From Bacteroides sp. UBA7333 (GTDB lineage: Bacteria; Bacteroidota; Bacteroidia; Bacteroidales; Bacteroidaceae): a DNA stretch of 64,000 nt. Within the stretch, counting starts at the first letter, position 1. Every line of letters begins with the position of its first letter. The translations under genes and the position numbers were made by a program. The notes beneath the pieces are model-generated. The model saw only the letters and a program-made list of their open reading frames with translations. It searched no databases and was not told where the DNA came from. The stretch lies in contig DKPN01000027.1 in the NCBI GenBank assembly GCA_002471195.1, forward strand, positions 10,841-74,840, in the 5' to 3' direction. Positions 45,244 to 54,308 of this stretch are shown here, piece by piece.

Positions 45244-46107
45244 CTATTTCTTTAATATAATAATAATAACGGCAGCTATTATTAGCGCAATACCCATTCC
45301 AATGTTAGCAGTAAAAGCCTCATGAAAGATAGTGATACCAACACATACAGCTGTAACAGGCTCCATAGCTCCCAATACAGAAGTAAGTGTTGAACCAATG
45401 CTCTTGACTGCTTGTACCAAAGCCAAATTAGATATTACTGTAGGAATGATGGCCAACATAATTAGATTTCCGGCTGTATTCCAATTGGTAATGGGCTGTA
45501 TGGTGTCGAAAACAAATGTACCGGCCAATAGAAATATACTACCAAAAAGAAATACATAAAACGTGAGCACGATTCCTTTTATTTGAACCCCCTTTATCTG
45601 TCCGATTGTAATTAGATAAAGGGCATAAGCCAATGCCGATAACAACACAATCGATATGCCGATCCAACCGGCCTGTCCTCCGCCTTTAACATACGACAAC
45701 AAGAATACACCTATTACTGCCAGAAGAATAGCAAACAAGCGCCAGAATGATTTTTTCTCACCAAAAAAGAACATCATAATAAAGGTAGTCATCACCGGAT
45801 ACATAAAATGCAGTGTCGTAGCAATGCCACTGGCCATATATTTGTATCCCCAAAACAAAAATAGAGCCGACATTAAATACATAAACGATAATAGCAACAG
45901 CAGCGGAAGCTCTTTTAAACGAAGCTTGAAGCTCTCTTTGCGCAATAGCATGATAGAAGCCAGTGCGATAGCTGCAAAAATAAAGCGATAAAGCAAGATA
46001 GAATTAAACTCCATTCCTTGTTGCATAACAGGAATAGCAAATAGTGGTATTAAACCAAAAGAGGCCGACGAGGTGAGTCCGTAAAGGAATCCGTTTATTT
46101 TATTCAT
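45244..46107 (-). CDS. EamA-family (DMT) transporter
   Basis: 287 residues from the ATG at 46107 (MNKINGFLYGLTSSASFG). Ten hydrophobic helices in two EamA repeats are visible (e.g. LLLLLSFMYLMSALFLFWGY, IATTLHFMYPVMTTFIMMFF; IVLLSALAYALYLITIGQI, SIGSTLTSVLGAMEPVTAV). The conserved Pro-Val in the repeat ends supports drug/metabolite exporter membership. Substrate unknown. Monocistronic. Confidence 0.9.
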   Translation of the reverse strand: MNKINGFLYGLTSSASFGLIPLFAIPVMQQGMEFNSILLYRFIFAAIALASIMLLRKESFKLRLKELPLLLLLSFMYLMSALFLFWGYKYMASGIATTLHFMYPVMTTFIMMFFFGEKKSFWRLFAILLAVIGVFLLSYVKGGGQAGWIGISIVLLSALAYALYLITIGQIKGVQIKGIVLTFYVFLFGSIFLLAGTFVFDTIQPITNWNTAGNLIMLAIIPTVISNLALVQAVKSIGSTLTSVLGAMEPVTAVCVGITIFHEAFTANIGMGIALIIAAVIIIILKK

Positions 46108-46138
46108 ATTATAAATTATCATTTTTCTATTTGAAAGC

Positions 46139-46147
46139 GCAAAAGTA
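46139..46147 (-). promoter_or_regulatory. -7 promoter box for the EamA transporter gene (TACTTTTGC)
   Basis: Minus-strand TAnnTTTGY match 32 bp upstream of the ATG at 46107, which supports that start over the longer ORF. Confidence 0.6.
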
Positions 46148-46287
46148 ATTAAAATAATAATCAATCAACTTCTATACGATACAACATGTAACAAAATAAC
46201 AAACAAAATACTCATATTGTGCATGTTAAAGGAACTGTAGTTTGACTAATAAACACAAAGCAATTAACATCTAATGTAAATATTATC

Positions 46288-46296
46288 TATCTTTGC
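46288..46296 (+). promoter_or_regulatory. -7 promoter box for the lipoprotein phosphatase gene (TATCTTTGC)
   Basis: Exact TAnnTTTGY match 23 bp upstream of the ATG at 46320. Confidence 0.6.
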
Positions 46297-46319
46297 ATTC
46301 CATTAAGAGGCAACAGTAG

Positions 46320-47378
46320 ATGTATAAAATCCTATTTTCCTGTATTACTATATCTTTATTCTTATCTTCATGTTCTAAAACAGCACCTACAATTTCGGCT
46401 GTTTGTGAAGAAAATTATGTTGGAAATAGTATTATCAAATGGGAGGTTTCGCCCAGTTTACCCGGGCAAGTAAAAGTTTACTCCTCTTTAGATCCGAACT
46501 ATATTCCTGAAGTAAAACCTATTACACAGTGCAATATATCGGAGGGTAAGATGACGATCATTACCAACAATCCCACTCAACGATATTTTTATTCGATGGT
46601 ATTCGACAATAAATACCGGGTAAAAATAGCTTCGCGAAATGTTAACATTCCAGGTATCCAGAACTTCAGAGATTTTGGTGGCTACAAATCGACCGAAACT
46701 GGCAAGAGTGTGAAATGGGGAAAGTTGTATCGTTCAGCTAAAATCGAAGATCTGCGTCCATCGGCGGTAAAAGAGTTACGCAATATTGGTATAAAAACCT
46801 TAATTGATCTTCGTACAGAAAGGGAACAATCATCGCTTGCACACGATTTAATCAAAGCAAACCTGGTTCATATCCCGATAAATGTCACCATGCTCGATAC
46901 TTTAATTATGAAGATACAGCGTGGAGTGGTCAATAGCAAAACTGTTGAAGGTTATGTAAAGCAATTCAATCGCAATCTCATTACCAACAACCAAGCAGAG
47001 CTAAAGCAGCTCTTCGATGTTTTGCTCAATGAGGAAAATTACCCTGTTATTGTTTACTGCTCGTCAGGAAAAGGTAGAACAGGGGTAGCTTCGGCACTTA
47101 TACTTGCAGCTCTGGGGGTAAATGATAATACCATTATCCAAGATTACATGCTTAGCAACGATTATTACAACATCCCAAAAGCTTATGATTATGCTTATAA
47201 GCTTCCACAGGTTTCACAAGAAGCTGTAACATGTTTGTATACTGCCAAAGAAAAATTTATTACAGCCGCAAGAGCGGAAATAACTGAGATAAGCGGTGAT
47301 CCTACCACTTACTTAGAACAACAAATCGGGTTAAGTGAAGATGATAAGAATAAGCTTCGATGCATTATGCTCGAATAA
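46320..47378 (+). CDS. Lipoprotein tyrosine/dual-specificity phosphatase-like protein
   Basis: 352 residues; lipobox SSCSK near residue 18. Residues about 115-290 form a Y_phosphatase3-type domain: IPGIQNFRDFGGYKS, RSAKIEDLRPS, LIDLRTEREQ and the P-loop VYCSSGKGRTGVASA with the CX5R nucleophile pattern. The N-terminus is a short beta domain. As a lipoprotein it would act outside the cytoplasm on phosphotyrosine, phosphoinositide or small phosphate esters. Followed by the DEAD-box gene with its own promoter box. Confidence 0.9.
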   Translation: MYKILFSCITISLFLSSCSKTAPTISAVCEENYVGNSIIKWEVSPSLPGQVKVYSSLDPNYIPEVKPITQCNISEGKMTIITNNPTQRYFYSMVFDNKYRVKIASRNVNIPGIQNFRDFGGYKSTETGKSVKWGKLYRSAKIEDLRPSAVKELRNIGIKTLIDLRTEREQSSLAHDLIKANLVHIPINVTMLDTLIMKIQRGVVNSKTVEGYVKQFNRNLITNNQAELKQLFDVLLNEENYPVIVYCSSGKGRTGVASALILAALGVNDNTIIQDYMLSNDYYNIPKAYDYAYKLPQVSQEAVTCLYTAKEKFITAARAEITEISGDPTTYLEQQIGLSEDDKNKLRCIMLE

Positions 47379-47413
47379 TTGGGGTATGAACTCTATTATT
47401 CGCTTATTTTGAC

Positions 47414-47422
47414 TACCTTTGC
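47414..47422 (+). promoter_or_regulatory. -7 promoter box for the DEAD-box helicase gene (TACCTTTGC)
   Basis: Exact TAnnTTTGY match 29 bp upstream of the ATG at 47452. Confidence 0.6.
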
Positions 47423-47451
47423 ACCCATATACAAAGATATACAGATAGTTA

Positions 47452-49344
47452 ATGAAGACATTTGAAGAACTCGGAGTATCTGCGGAGATACGAAGAGCAA
47501 TAGAGGAGATGGGATATGCGAATCCTATGCCCGTACAAGAGGAAGTGATTCCTTACCTTTTAGGCGAAAACAATGATGTAGTGGCACTTGCCCAAACAGG
47601 GACAGGTAAAACAGCTGCTTTCGGTTTGCCTGTTGTTCAGAAAATAAACGTAAAAAATCGTGTTCCACAATCACTTATTCTTTGCCCAACTCGTGAGCTT
47701 TGCTTACAAATTGCTGGCGATTTGAATGATTATTCTAAATACATTGATGGTTTAAAAGTTTTGCCGGTTTATGGAGGTTCATCTATAGACAGCCAAATTC
47801 GTAGCTTAAAACGCGGCGTTCACATTATTGTGGCTACACCGGGTCGTTTGCTCGATTTGATGCAACGCAAAACAGTATCTCTTTCGACTGTACACAGCGT
47901 TGTTATAGACGAAGCCGACGAGATGCTTAACATGGGCTTTACCGATAGCATCAACGCTATTTTGGCCGATGTTCCCGAAAATAGAAATACATTGCTTTTC
48001 TCGGCTACAATGAGTCCTGAAATAGCACGTATCTCTAAAAACTATTTGCGCAATGCAAAAGAGATTACTATTGGTCGCAAAAACGAAGCTAGCAATAACG
48101 TACAACACATTGCTTACACCGTTCATGCAAAAGATAAATATGCAGCATTAAAGCGTATTGCCGACTGTAATCCACAAATTTACGGTATTATTTTCTGCCG
48201 CACTCGTAAAGAGACACAAGAGATTGCCGATAAATTGATGCAAGAGGGTTACAATGCCGATTCGCTACACGGTGAATTGTCGCAAGCACAACGCGATGCT
48301 GTTATGCAAAAATTCCGTATTCGCAATATCCAATTATTGGTAGCAACCGATGTGGCTGCACGTGGTCTTGATGTAGACGATCTTACCCACGTTATCAACT
48401 ATGGTTTGCCCGACGATTCGGAAAGTTATACACACCGTAGCGGTCGTACCGGTCGTGCCGGCAAGACAGGTGTTTCTATTGCCATCATCAACCTTCGCGA
48501 AAAAGGAAAGATGCGCGAAATTGAACGCATCATGAGCAAAAAATTTGTGGCAGGAGAACTTCCTACCTCAAAAGAAATTTGCGAAAAACAACTCGTAAAA
48601 GTTATCGATGATCTTGAAAAGGTAAAAGTAAACGAAGAAGAGATCAACGACTTCATGCCCGAAATTTACCGTAAGCTGGAGTGGTTGAGCAAAGAAGATT
48701 TGATTAAACGTGTGGTTTCGCACGAATTCAACCGCTTCTTAGACTACTACCGTGGTAAAGGCGATATCGAAACTGCTACCGATAGCCGTGGCGATCGTGG
48801 CGAAAGAGGCGACAGACGTGGCGAACGTGGTGAAAGAAGCCGCAAAGCGCAAGCCGGATTCAAACGTTTGTTCATCAATCTGGGCAAAACAGACAGTTTC
48901 TATCCACACGAACTGATTACTTTGATCAATAACAATACACGCGGTCGTATCGAATTGGGTAAAATCGATTTGATGAAAAACTTCTCTTTCTTCGAAGTAG
49001 ACGAAAAAGAAGCCCAAATCGTAGTGAAAGCATTAAATAAAGCCAACCACAACGGCCGTAAGGTTGTAGTAGAGTTTGCCGATGAAGATTCTACCGAAGG
49101 CGGTAGAAAAGGCAACAGAGGTGGAGGCGGACGTGGTTCTTACAACAAGGACAATAGCAGCCGTCGCAATGACAGACCAAAGAGAGAGAATTCTAGCGAA
49201 CAAAAGACAAAACCATCACGCGAAGAACGCGGTTATACAAACTCGCGTGGTCAAAAGGATAACTGGCAAAAGTTTTTCAACCAACCCGAACCTGATTTCA
49301 GTGAAGACGGATGGGCACGCCGCAATCCTAAGAAAAAGAAGTAA
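47452..49344 (+). CDS. DEAD-box RNA helicase with DbpA-type RNA-binding domain and RGG-like tail
   Basis: 630 residues. Motifs in order: Q-motif region MGYANPMPVQEEVIP, I AQTGTGKTAAF, Ia PTRELCLQI, Ib TPGRLLDL, II VIDEADEML, III FSATMS, V ATDVAARGLDVD, VI HRSGRTGRAG. A first basic repeat segment (RGDRGERGDRRGERGERS, about 445-462) precedes the DbpA-type RNA-binding domain (about 470-550), and the tail is rich in G, R, N and K. Such CsdA/DeaD-like helicases unwind structured RNA and help ribosome assembly, often in cold. Confidence 0.96.
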   Translation: MKTFEELGVSAEIRRAIEEMGYANPMPVQEEVIPYLLGENNDVVALAQTGTGKTAAFGLPVVQKINVKNRVPQSLILCPTRELCLQIAGDLNDYSKYIDGLKVLPVYGGSSIDSQIRSLKRGVHIIVATPGRLLDLMQRKTVSLSTVHSVVIDEADEMLNMGFTDSINAILADVPENRNTLLFSATMSPEIARISKNYLRNAKEITIGRKNEASNNVQHIAYTVHAKDKYAALKRIADCNPQIYGIIFCRTRKETQEIADKLMQEGYNADSLHGELSQAQRDAVMQKFRIRNIQLLVATDVAARGLDVDDLTHVINYGLPDDSESYTHRSGRTGRAGKTGVSIAIINLREKGKMREIERIMSKKFVAGELPTSKEICEKQLVKVIDDLEKVKVNEEEINDFMPEIYRKLEWLSKEDLIKRVVSHEFNRFLDYYRGKGDIETATDSRGDRGERGDRRGERGERSRKAQAGFKRLFINLGKTDSFYPHELITLINNNTRGRIELGKIDLMKNFSFFEVDEKEAQIVVKALNKANHNGRKVVVEFADEDSTEGGRKGNRGGGGRGSYNKDNSSRRNDRPKRENSSEQKTKPSREERGYTNSRGQKDNWQKFFNQPEPDFSEDGWARRNPKKKK

Positions 49345-49363
49345 GTTATGACTTAACACACGG

Positions 49364-49407
49364 AAACTCCCTGATACATCTGATTGGATGAACAGGGAGT
49401 TTTTTTA
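49364..49407 (+). terminator. Terminator after the DEAD-box helicase gene
   Basis: 10-bp stem AAACTCCCTG / CAGGGAGTTT (49364-49373 and 49393-49402), 19-nt loop, then a T-run. Confidence 0.85.
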
Positions 49408-49442
49408 TGTCCCAATGCCTCGATGGGACCTAAAACGAGGCG

Positions 49443-49521
49443 ATTCATGTGGGTGAAACAGCTTATTCACAACAGTGAGATAGGTCATTCACGTTGGTGA
49501 ATAACCTGTATCACCAAAAAG
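49443..49521. repeat. Array C: 22-bp CA-N6-TG dyad repeat with TTCA/TGAA arms
   Basis: Cores start at 49446, 49468 and 49490 (exactly 22 bp apart), each CA-N6-TG: arms ATTCA / TGAA, TTCAC / GTGAG and ATTCAC / GTGAAT. A fourth core CA at 49512 keeps only its left half. Unit 1 has the spacer TGTGGG, the same as unit 1 of the 22.5-kb array. Confidence 0.8.
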
Positions 49522-49650
49522 GAACACACCTTTCAAAAAAACAGATCGAAACATTGAGGTAGGGCAAATATAAAACCTCAACAAACTATACGTTAGTTGT
49601 TAAGATGTAATATGTAGAATATAACAATGAACAACGTTGATTGTAGCAAA

Positions 49651-50361
49651 CTACGATTTACGTTTCAAGTAGTATTGACGCTCATCTTCGGGAAATTTCT
49701 CGATAGAATAACGCAACATGGTACGAGGCATTACGGTACTGTGTCGATCTAAAAACTGCACCAAAATATCTTTATTGCGTTTTCCCACTTCGCGAAGCAT
49801 CCAACCAATGGCTTTCTGCATTAAGTCGTGAGGATGATGCAACAACAATTCCGAAAGCGCCAACACATCCATATAGTCATCTTTTCTGATCAATGTCCAA
49901 TTGGCCACAATGGCAATGCGTTGATCCCAAAGCAAACTGCTGTTGGCCAACCGCACAAGGTCGGTACGTGGCTTGTCTTGTAAATAAAGCCCCACGATGG
50001 TAGGAGCCGAAAGATCTACTAAATCCCAATTGTTTACTCGATGGGTATTCGAAAGGTAAAACTCATAGATTCGTTTTCGCTCTTCGGGGTTGGCTTTCTT
50101 AAAGCGTTCTACCAGTATTAAAAGGGCACAAAGCCTACATTCATGCCAAGAACTTTGCAGTAGCTCGTCGATAGTATGGTAATCGGCATCTTTATAGCGC
50201 TTGGCCACAATTCGTGTATGCGGCACAACAATACCCAGAAAGCGGTCGCCTTCGCCATATTGGCCTTTGCCGGTTTTAAAAAATTTAGGTAGATACTCGC
50301 GCTTTACCGGATCAATATAGGTCTCGAGTTCGCACTGAATGAGTTGGGCTTTTGATGTCAT
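49651..50361 (-). CDS. AlkD-like DNA alkylation repair protein
   Basis: 236 residues from the ATG at 50361 (MTSKAQLIQCELETYI). All-helical HEAT-like repeats; the family block HRVNNWDLVDLSAPTIVGLYL includes the Trp-Asp pair of the AlkD active site, followed by WDQRIAIVANWTLI and HDLMQKAIGWMLREVGKRN. These glycosylases excise N3- and N7-alkyl purines. Monocistronic. Confidence 0.9.
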   Translation of the reverse strand: MTSKAQLIQCELETYIDPVKREYLPKFFKTGKGQYGEGDRFLGIVVPHTRIVAKRYKDADYHTIDELLQSSWHECRLCALLILVERFKKANPEERKRIYEFYLSNTHRVNNWDLVDLSAPTIVGLYLQDKPRTDLVRLANSSLLWDQRIAIVANWTLIRKDDYMDVLALSELLLHHPHDLMQKAIGWMLREVGKRNKDILVQFLDRHSTVMPRTMLRYSIEKFPEDERQYYLKRKS

Positions 50362-50421
50362 AATAGAGTAGATTAGCATGTCAAAAGTAGCTATTTATTG
50401 AGAGAATTAGAAAGTTATCTC

Positions 50422-50430
50422 TATTTTTGT
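50422..50430 (+). promoter_or_regulatory. -7 promoter box for the SpmA/SpmB-like gene (TATTTTTGT)
   Basis: Exact TAnnTTTGY match 17 bp upstream of the ATG at 50448. Confidence 0.55.
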
Positions 50431-50447
50431 GAAATATACACAAGAAC

Positions 50448-51680
50448 ATGGTATTGAATTACATTTGGATAGGCTTTTTTGTAGTGGCTCTGATAGTAGC
50501 TTTAGGCAAGCTATTGATAAGCGGCAACACGCAAATTTTTACAGAGATCATACAGTCTACTTTCGATTCGTCGAAAACAGCTTTCGAGATATCACTAGGA
50601 CTTACCGGGGTATTATCGTTGTGGCTCGGCATCATGAAGATTGGCGAAAAGAGTGGTTTAATCAATACTTTGGCACATTGGTTAAGTCCGGTGTTTTGCA
50701 AACTATTTCCCGATATACCCAAAGGGCATCCGGTGATGGGATCTATATTTATGAATATGTCGGCCAATATGCTGGGACTCGATAATGCAGCCACTCCTAT
50801 GGGACTGAAAGCCATGCAGGAGTTGCAAGCGTTGAATCCTAAAAAAGATACCGCCAGCAATCCCATGATTATGTTTCTGGTCATTAACACCTCTGGGCTC
50901 ATTCTTATACCCATATCCATCATGGTGTATCGTTCGCAACTGGGAGCTACCAACCCCACCGATATATTTATCCCCATTTTGTTGAGTACATTTATTTCTA
51001 CCATGGTAGGTGTTGTCACAGTGAGCCTGTCGCAACGCATCAACTTAATCAACCGACCTATACTTATTTTAGTAGCCATTCTGAGTCTTTTTTTTGGTGG
51101 ATTGATCTATTTATTCAATGTAGTATCGCGCGAAGAGATGGGTATTTACTCCACCCTAATAGCCAACATGATATTGTTTGGCGTTATCGTGATGTTTATT
51201 CTGAGTGGAGTGCGCAAAAAGATAAATGTGTACGACGCATTTGTAGAAGGGGCAAAAGAGGGATTCACTACCGCTGTGCGAATTATTCCTTATCTGGTAG
51301 CTTTCTTGGTGGCTATCGCCGTATTTCGAACTTCGGGAGGAATGAATATTATAACCGATGGAATCGGCTATTTGGTAGGAGCTGCCGGTTTAGATACATC
51401 GTTTGTCGAAGCATTGCCTACAGGCATCATGAAGTCGCTAAGCGGAAGTGGTGCCAACGGATTAATGATTGACACCATGCAGCAGCATGGTGCCGACTCA
51501 TTTGTGGGTCGTGTGAGTTGTGTGGTGAGAGGTGCATCCGATACTACATTTTATATACTGGCTGTCTACTTCGGCAGTGTAGGAATCAGCAAAACACGCA
51601 ATGCTGTAACTTGCGGATTGATTGCCGATTTTTCGGGTATCATCGCAGCCATCTTCATGAGTTATTTGTTCTTTTATTAA
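50448..51680 (+). CDS. Nucleoside-recognition (Gate) domain membrane protein, SpmA-SpmB fusion type
   Basis: 410 residues with eight or more hydrophobic helices and two related halves. The N-terminal half contains LGLTGVLSLWLGIMKIGEKSG and SANMLGLDNAATPMGLKAM, typical of SpmA. The C-terminal half has VEGAKEGFTTAVRIIPYLVAF, PTGIMKSLSGSGANG and RGASDTTFYILAVYFGSVG, typical of SpmB. In spore formers the two are separate spore-maturation proteins; in Bacteroidetes they are one fused protein of unknown function. ybeY follows 18 bp later. Confidence 0.93.
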   Translation: MVLNYIWIGFFVVALIVALGKLLISGNTQIFTEIIQSTFDSSKTAFEISLGLTGVLSLWLGIMKIGEKSGLINTLAHWLSPVFCKLFPDIPKGHPVMGSIFMNMSANMLGLDNAATPMGLKAMQELQALNPKKDTASNPMIMFLVINTSGLILIPISIMVYRSQLGATNPTDIFIPILLSTFISTMVGVVTVSLSQRINLINRPILILVAILSLFFGGLIYLFNVVSREEMGIYSTLIANMILFGVIVMFILSGVRKKINVYDAFVEGAKEGFTTAVRIIPYLVAFLVAIAVFRTSGGMNIITDGIGYLVGAAGLDTSFVEALPTGIMKSLSGSGANGLMIDTMQQHGADSFVGRVSCVVRGASDTTFYILAVYFGSVGISKTRNAVTCGLIADFSGIIAAIFMSYLFFY

Positions 51681-51698
51681 ACCAACAATTATATATAT

Positions 51699-52124
51699 AT
51701 GGCTATTACTTATCATGCAGAGGGCGTAAAAATGCCCGAAATAAAGAAAAGAATCACAACGGAATGGGTGAAAGAGGTTGCCAACAGTTATGGCAAACGT
51801 GTAGGCGAAATTGCTTACATCTTTTGTTCGGACGATAAAATCTTAGAGGTAAATCGTCAGTATCTGGAGCACGATTACTTTACCGATATCATTACGTTCG
51901 ATTATACCGAAGGCAATCGTATTTCGGGCGATCTATTTATCAGCTTGGATACGGTTAAAACCAATGCCGACCAATTTATGCAGAATTATAATGACGAACT
52001 GCATCGCACCATTATTCATGGCATTCTACATCTTTGTGGCATCAACGACAAAGGTCCCGGAGAAAGAGAAATCATGGAAGCTGCCGAGAATAAAGCTTTA
52101 GAAATGCTCAAAGCGAAAGAATAG
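51699..52124 (+). CDS. ybeY: Endoribonuclease YbeY (rRNA maturation)
   Basis: 141 residues. Matches YbeY: FCSDDKILEVNRQYLEHDYFTDIITFDY, GDLFISLDTVKTNA, and the metal-site IHGILHLCGINDKGPGE. The first two His ligands of the HGxLHLxGxDH motif are present, but the third (usually His) is Asp here. Bacteroidetes YbeY proteins seem often to differ at this point, so it may be normal for the group. Role: single-strand RNase for 16S rRNA 3' maturation and ribosome quality control. Operonic with the SpmA/B-like gene. Confidence 0.9.
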   Translation: MAITYHAEGVKMPEIKKRITTEWVKEVANSYGKRVGEIAYIFCSDDKILEVNRQYLEHDYFTDIITFDYTEGNRISGDLFISLDTVKTNADQFMQNYNDELHRTIIHGILHLCGINDKGPGEREIMEAAENKALEMLKAKE

Positions 52125-52147
52125 CAGATCTGTAGCATACCCATAGA

Positions 52148-52200
52148 TAAGGCTCACAATGAAAACAGAACAGGGATTCTATTTTTCATCGTGAGCCTTA
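52148..52200 (+). terminator. Terminator-like hairpin after ybeY
   Basis: TAAGGCTCAC... (52148-52165) pairs with the segment ending GTGAGCCTTA (52183-52200); slightly imperfect stem of about 17 bp. Confidence 0.7.
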
Positions 52201-52355
52201 AATGTATAGAATAACAAGTGAAGCAGGAAGGGTGAAAACCTTTAATAATAGCAAATAACATACACAAAGTCAAGTAAATACTTAAAAAACAATATCGGGC
52301 TGTTAACAAATTCATTATGATTTTGCTAAATCTCAAGAGTTTGCATTCTTTTTAG

Positions 52356-52364
52356 TAACTTTGC
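52356..52364 (+). promoter_or_regulatory. -7 promoter box for the mnmG gene (TAACTTTGC)
   Basis: Exact TAnnTTTGY match 21 bp upstream of the ATG at 52386. A TTTG lies upstream at 52340 but with only a 12-bp gap. Confidence 0.65.
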
Positions 52365-52385
52365 AGTACAAAAAGATAACGAAAA

Positions 52386-54260
52386 ATGGATTTTAAATAC
52401 GATGTGATTGTAATTGGGGCAGGACATGCCGGCTGTGAAGCAGCTGTTGCCGCTGCCAATTTAGGATCGAAAACCTGTCTCATCACCATGGACATGAACA
52501 AGATTGGCCAAATGAGCTGTAACCCTGCTGTAGGGGGTATCGCCAAAGGACAGATTGTTCGCGAAATCGATGCACTGGGAGGTATGATGGGATTGATTAC
52601 AGATAAAACTGCCATTCAATTCAGAATACTGAACCGCTCGAAAGGGCCTGCCATGTGGAGTCCACGTGCACAATGCGACCGTAACAAGTTTATTTGGGCA
52701 TGGAGAGAGGTAGTCGAAAACACTCCTAACTTACATATTTGGCAAGATACCGTAAAAGAGATATTGGTTGAAAATGGCGAAGTAATAGGCTTGAAAACCT
52801 TTTGGGACGTAGAGTTCAAAGCCAAGTGTATTGTGATTACCGCCGGAACATTCCTCAACGGGCTTATGCATGTAGGAAAAACTATGCTACCGGGCGGACG
52901 TATGGCCGAGCCGGCATCCTACCTATTAACCGAGTCGATTACACGACATGGCATTACCAGCGATAGAATGAAAACCGGTACACCGGTACGCATCGACGGC
53001 CGTAGCGTGAATTACGACTTAATGGACGTTCAAGACGGAGAAAACGACTTCCACAAGTTTTCATTCATGGATACGGGTATCCGCCATTTGAAACAACTAC
53101 CTTGCTGGACTTGCTACACCAATAGCGAAGTGCACGATATACTGAGAGATGGATTGAAAGATTCTCCCCTATTCAACGGACAAATTGAGAGTATTGGTCC
53201 ACGCTATTGCCCCAGCATTGAAACAAAGATTGTAACATTTCCGGATAAAGATTTACACCAATTATTCTTAGAGCCCGAAGGCGAAACCACACAAGAGTTT
53301 TACTTAAATGGATTCTCTTCTTCGCTGCCCATGGATATTCAAATCAATGCTCTTAGAAAAGTTCCGGCATTCAAAGACTTGGTGATTTATCGCCCAGGAT
53401 ATGCTATTGAGTATGACTTCTTCGACCCTACCCAACTAAAACACACGTTGGAATCGAAGATAATTAAAAATCTATTCTTTGCAGGACAAGTAAACGGTAC
53501 AACCGGATACGAAGAAGCAGGTGGTCAAGGTATCATTGCCGGTATCAACGCACACATCAACTGCCATGGCGGAGAACCTTTCGTACTAGGTAGAGACGAA
53601 GCATACATAGGTGTTTTAATCGATGATTTGGTGACCAAAGGAGTAGACGAGCCTTATAGAATGTTTACCTCTCGCGCCGAATATCGCATTTTACTACGCA
53701 TGGATGATGCCGATATGCGCCTTACCGAAAGAGCCAGAAAACTCGGATTGGTAAAAGATGACAGATACGCATTATTGCTTAAAAAGCGCGAAGCCATCGA
53801 TACTATTGTAGAGTTCGCCAAAAAGTATTCGATTAAGCCTGCGCTAATAAACGATGCTTTAGAAGCTATTGGTACAACCCCATTGCGTCAAGGATGCAAG
53901 TTGATCGATTTAATCAATCGCCCGCAAATAACAATCGATAATATTGCCGAACATGTACCGGCATTCAAACGTTTGTTAGATGAGATAACAGAGCGCAAAG
54001 AGGAGATTATTGAAGCGGCTGAAATCTTAATTAAATACGAAGGATACATACAACGTGAAAGAATCATAGCCGACAAATTGCTACGATTAGAGTCTATCAA
54101 GATCAAAGGCAAATTCGATTATAACTCGATACAATCGTTATCTACCGAAGCCCGTCAGAAGCTAAGTAAGATTGATCCCGAAACCATAGCGCAAGCTAGC
54201 CGTATACCGGGCATATCTCCAAGCGACATCAATGTGCTGCTGGTTTTATCGGGTAGATAA
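52386..54260 (+). CDS. mnmG: tRNA uridine-5-carboxymethylaminomethyl modification enzyme MnmG
   Basis: 624 residues. FAD-binding start VIVIGAGHAGCEAAVAAANLG; conserved GGIAKGQIVREIDALGG, the tRNA-site block TAGTFLNGLMHVG, PCWTCYTN, SIGPRYCPSIETKI, and the FAD pocket GQVNGTTGYEEAGGQGIIAGI. With MnmE it adds the cmnm5 group to U34, the base thiolated by MnmA (encoded at 6.1 kb). Known in many bacteria as gidA, often near oriC. A parS-like site follows the stop. Confidence 0.98.
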   Translation: MDFKYDVIVIGAGHAGCEAAVAAANLGSKTCLITMDMNKIGQMSCNPAVGGIAKGQIVREIDALGGMMGLITDKTAIQFRILNRSKGPAMWSPRAQCDRNKFIWAWREVVENTPNLHIWQDTVKEILVENGEVIGLKTFWDVEFKAKCIVITAGTFLNGLMHVGKTMLPGGRMAEPASYLLTESITRHGITSDRMKTGTPVRIDGRSVNYDLMDVQDGENDFHKFSFMDTGIRHLKQLPCWTCYTNSEVHDILRDGLKDSPLFNGQIESIGPRYCPSIETKIVTFPDKDLHQLFLEPEGETTQEFYLNGFSSSLPMDIQINALRKVPAFKDLVIYRPGYAIEYDFFDPTQLKHTLESKIIKNLFFAGQVNGTTGYEEAGGQGIIAGINAHINCHGGEPFVLGRDEAYIGVLIDDLVTKGVDEPYRMFTSRAEYRILLRMDDADMRLTERARKLGLVKDDRYALLLKKREAIDTIVEFAKKYSIKPALINDALEAIGTTPLRQGCKLIDLINRPQITIDNIAEHVPAFKRLLDEITERKEEIIEAAEILIKYEGYIQRERIIADKLLRLESIKIKGKFDYNSIQSLSTEARQKLSKIDPETIAQASRIPGISPSDINVLLVLSGR

Positions 54261-54265
54261 GGAAG

Positions 54266-54281
54266 CGTTTCACGTGAAACA
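54266..54281. other. parS-like centromere site (ParB binding)
   Basis: A perfect 14-bp palindrome GTTTCACGTGAAAC at 54267-54280. With flanks, the 16-mer CGTTTCACGTGAAACA differs from the bacterial parS consensus TGTTTCACGTGAAACA at only the first base. It lies 6 bp after the mnmG stop and 28 bp before apt. ParB nucleates here in chromosome segregation. parA and parB are not in this window. Confidence 0.75.
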
Positions 54282-54308
54282 AACAATTTAAGAAAACGAT
54301 TTAATTCA

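Larger units (their letters stand above)
49345..49650. other. Convergent intergenic region
   Basis: 306 bp between the convergent DEAD-box helicase and AlkD-like genes. Holds the helicase terminator, a GCCTCG/CGAGGC inverted repeat at about 49417-49441, and dyad array C at 49443-49521. The remainder is featureless to my eye. Confidence 0.65.
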
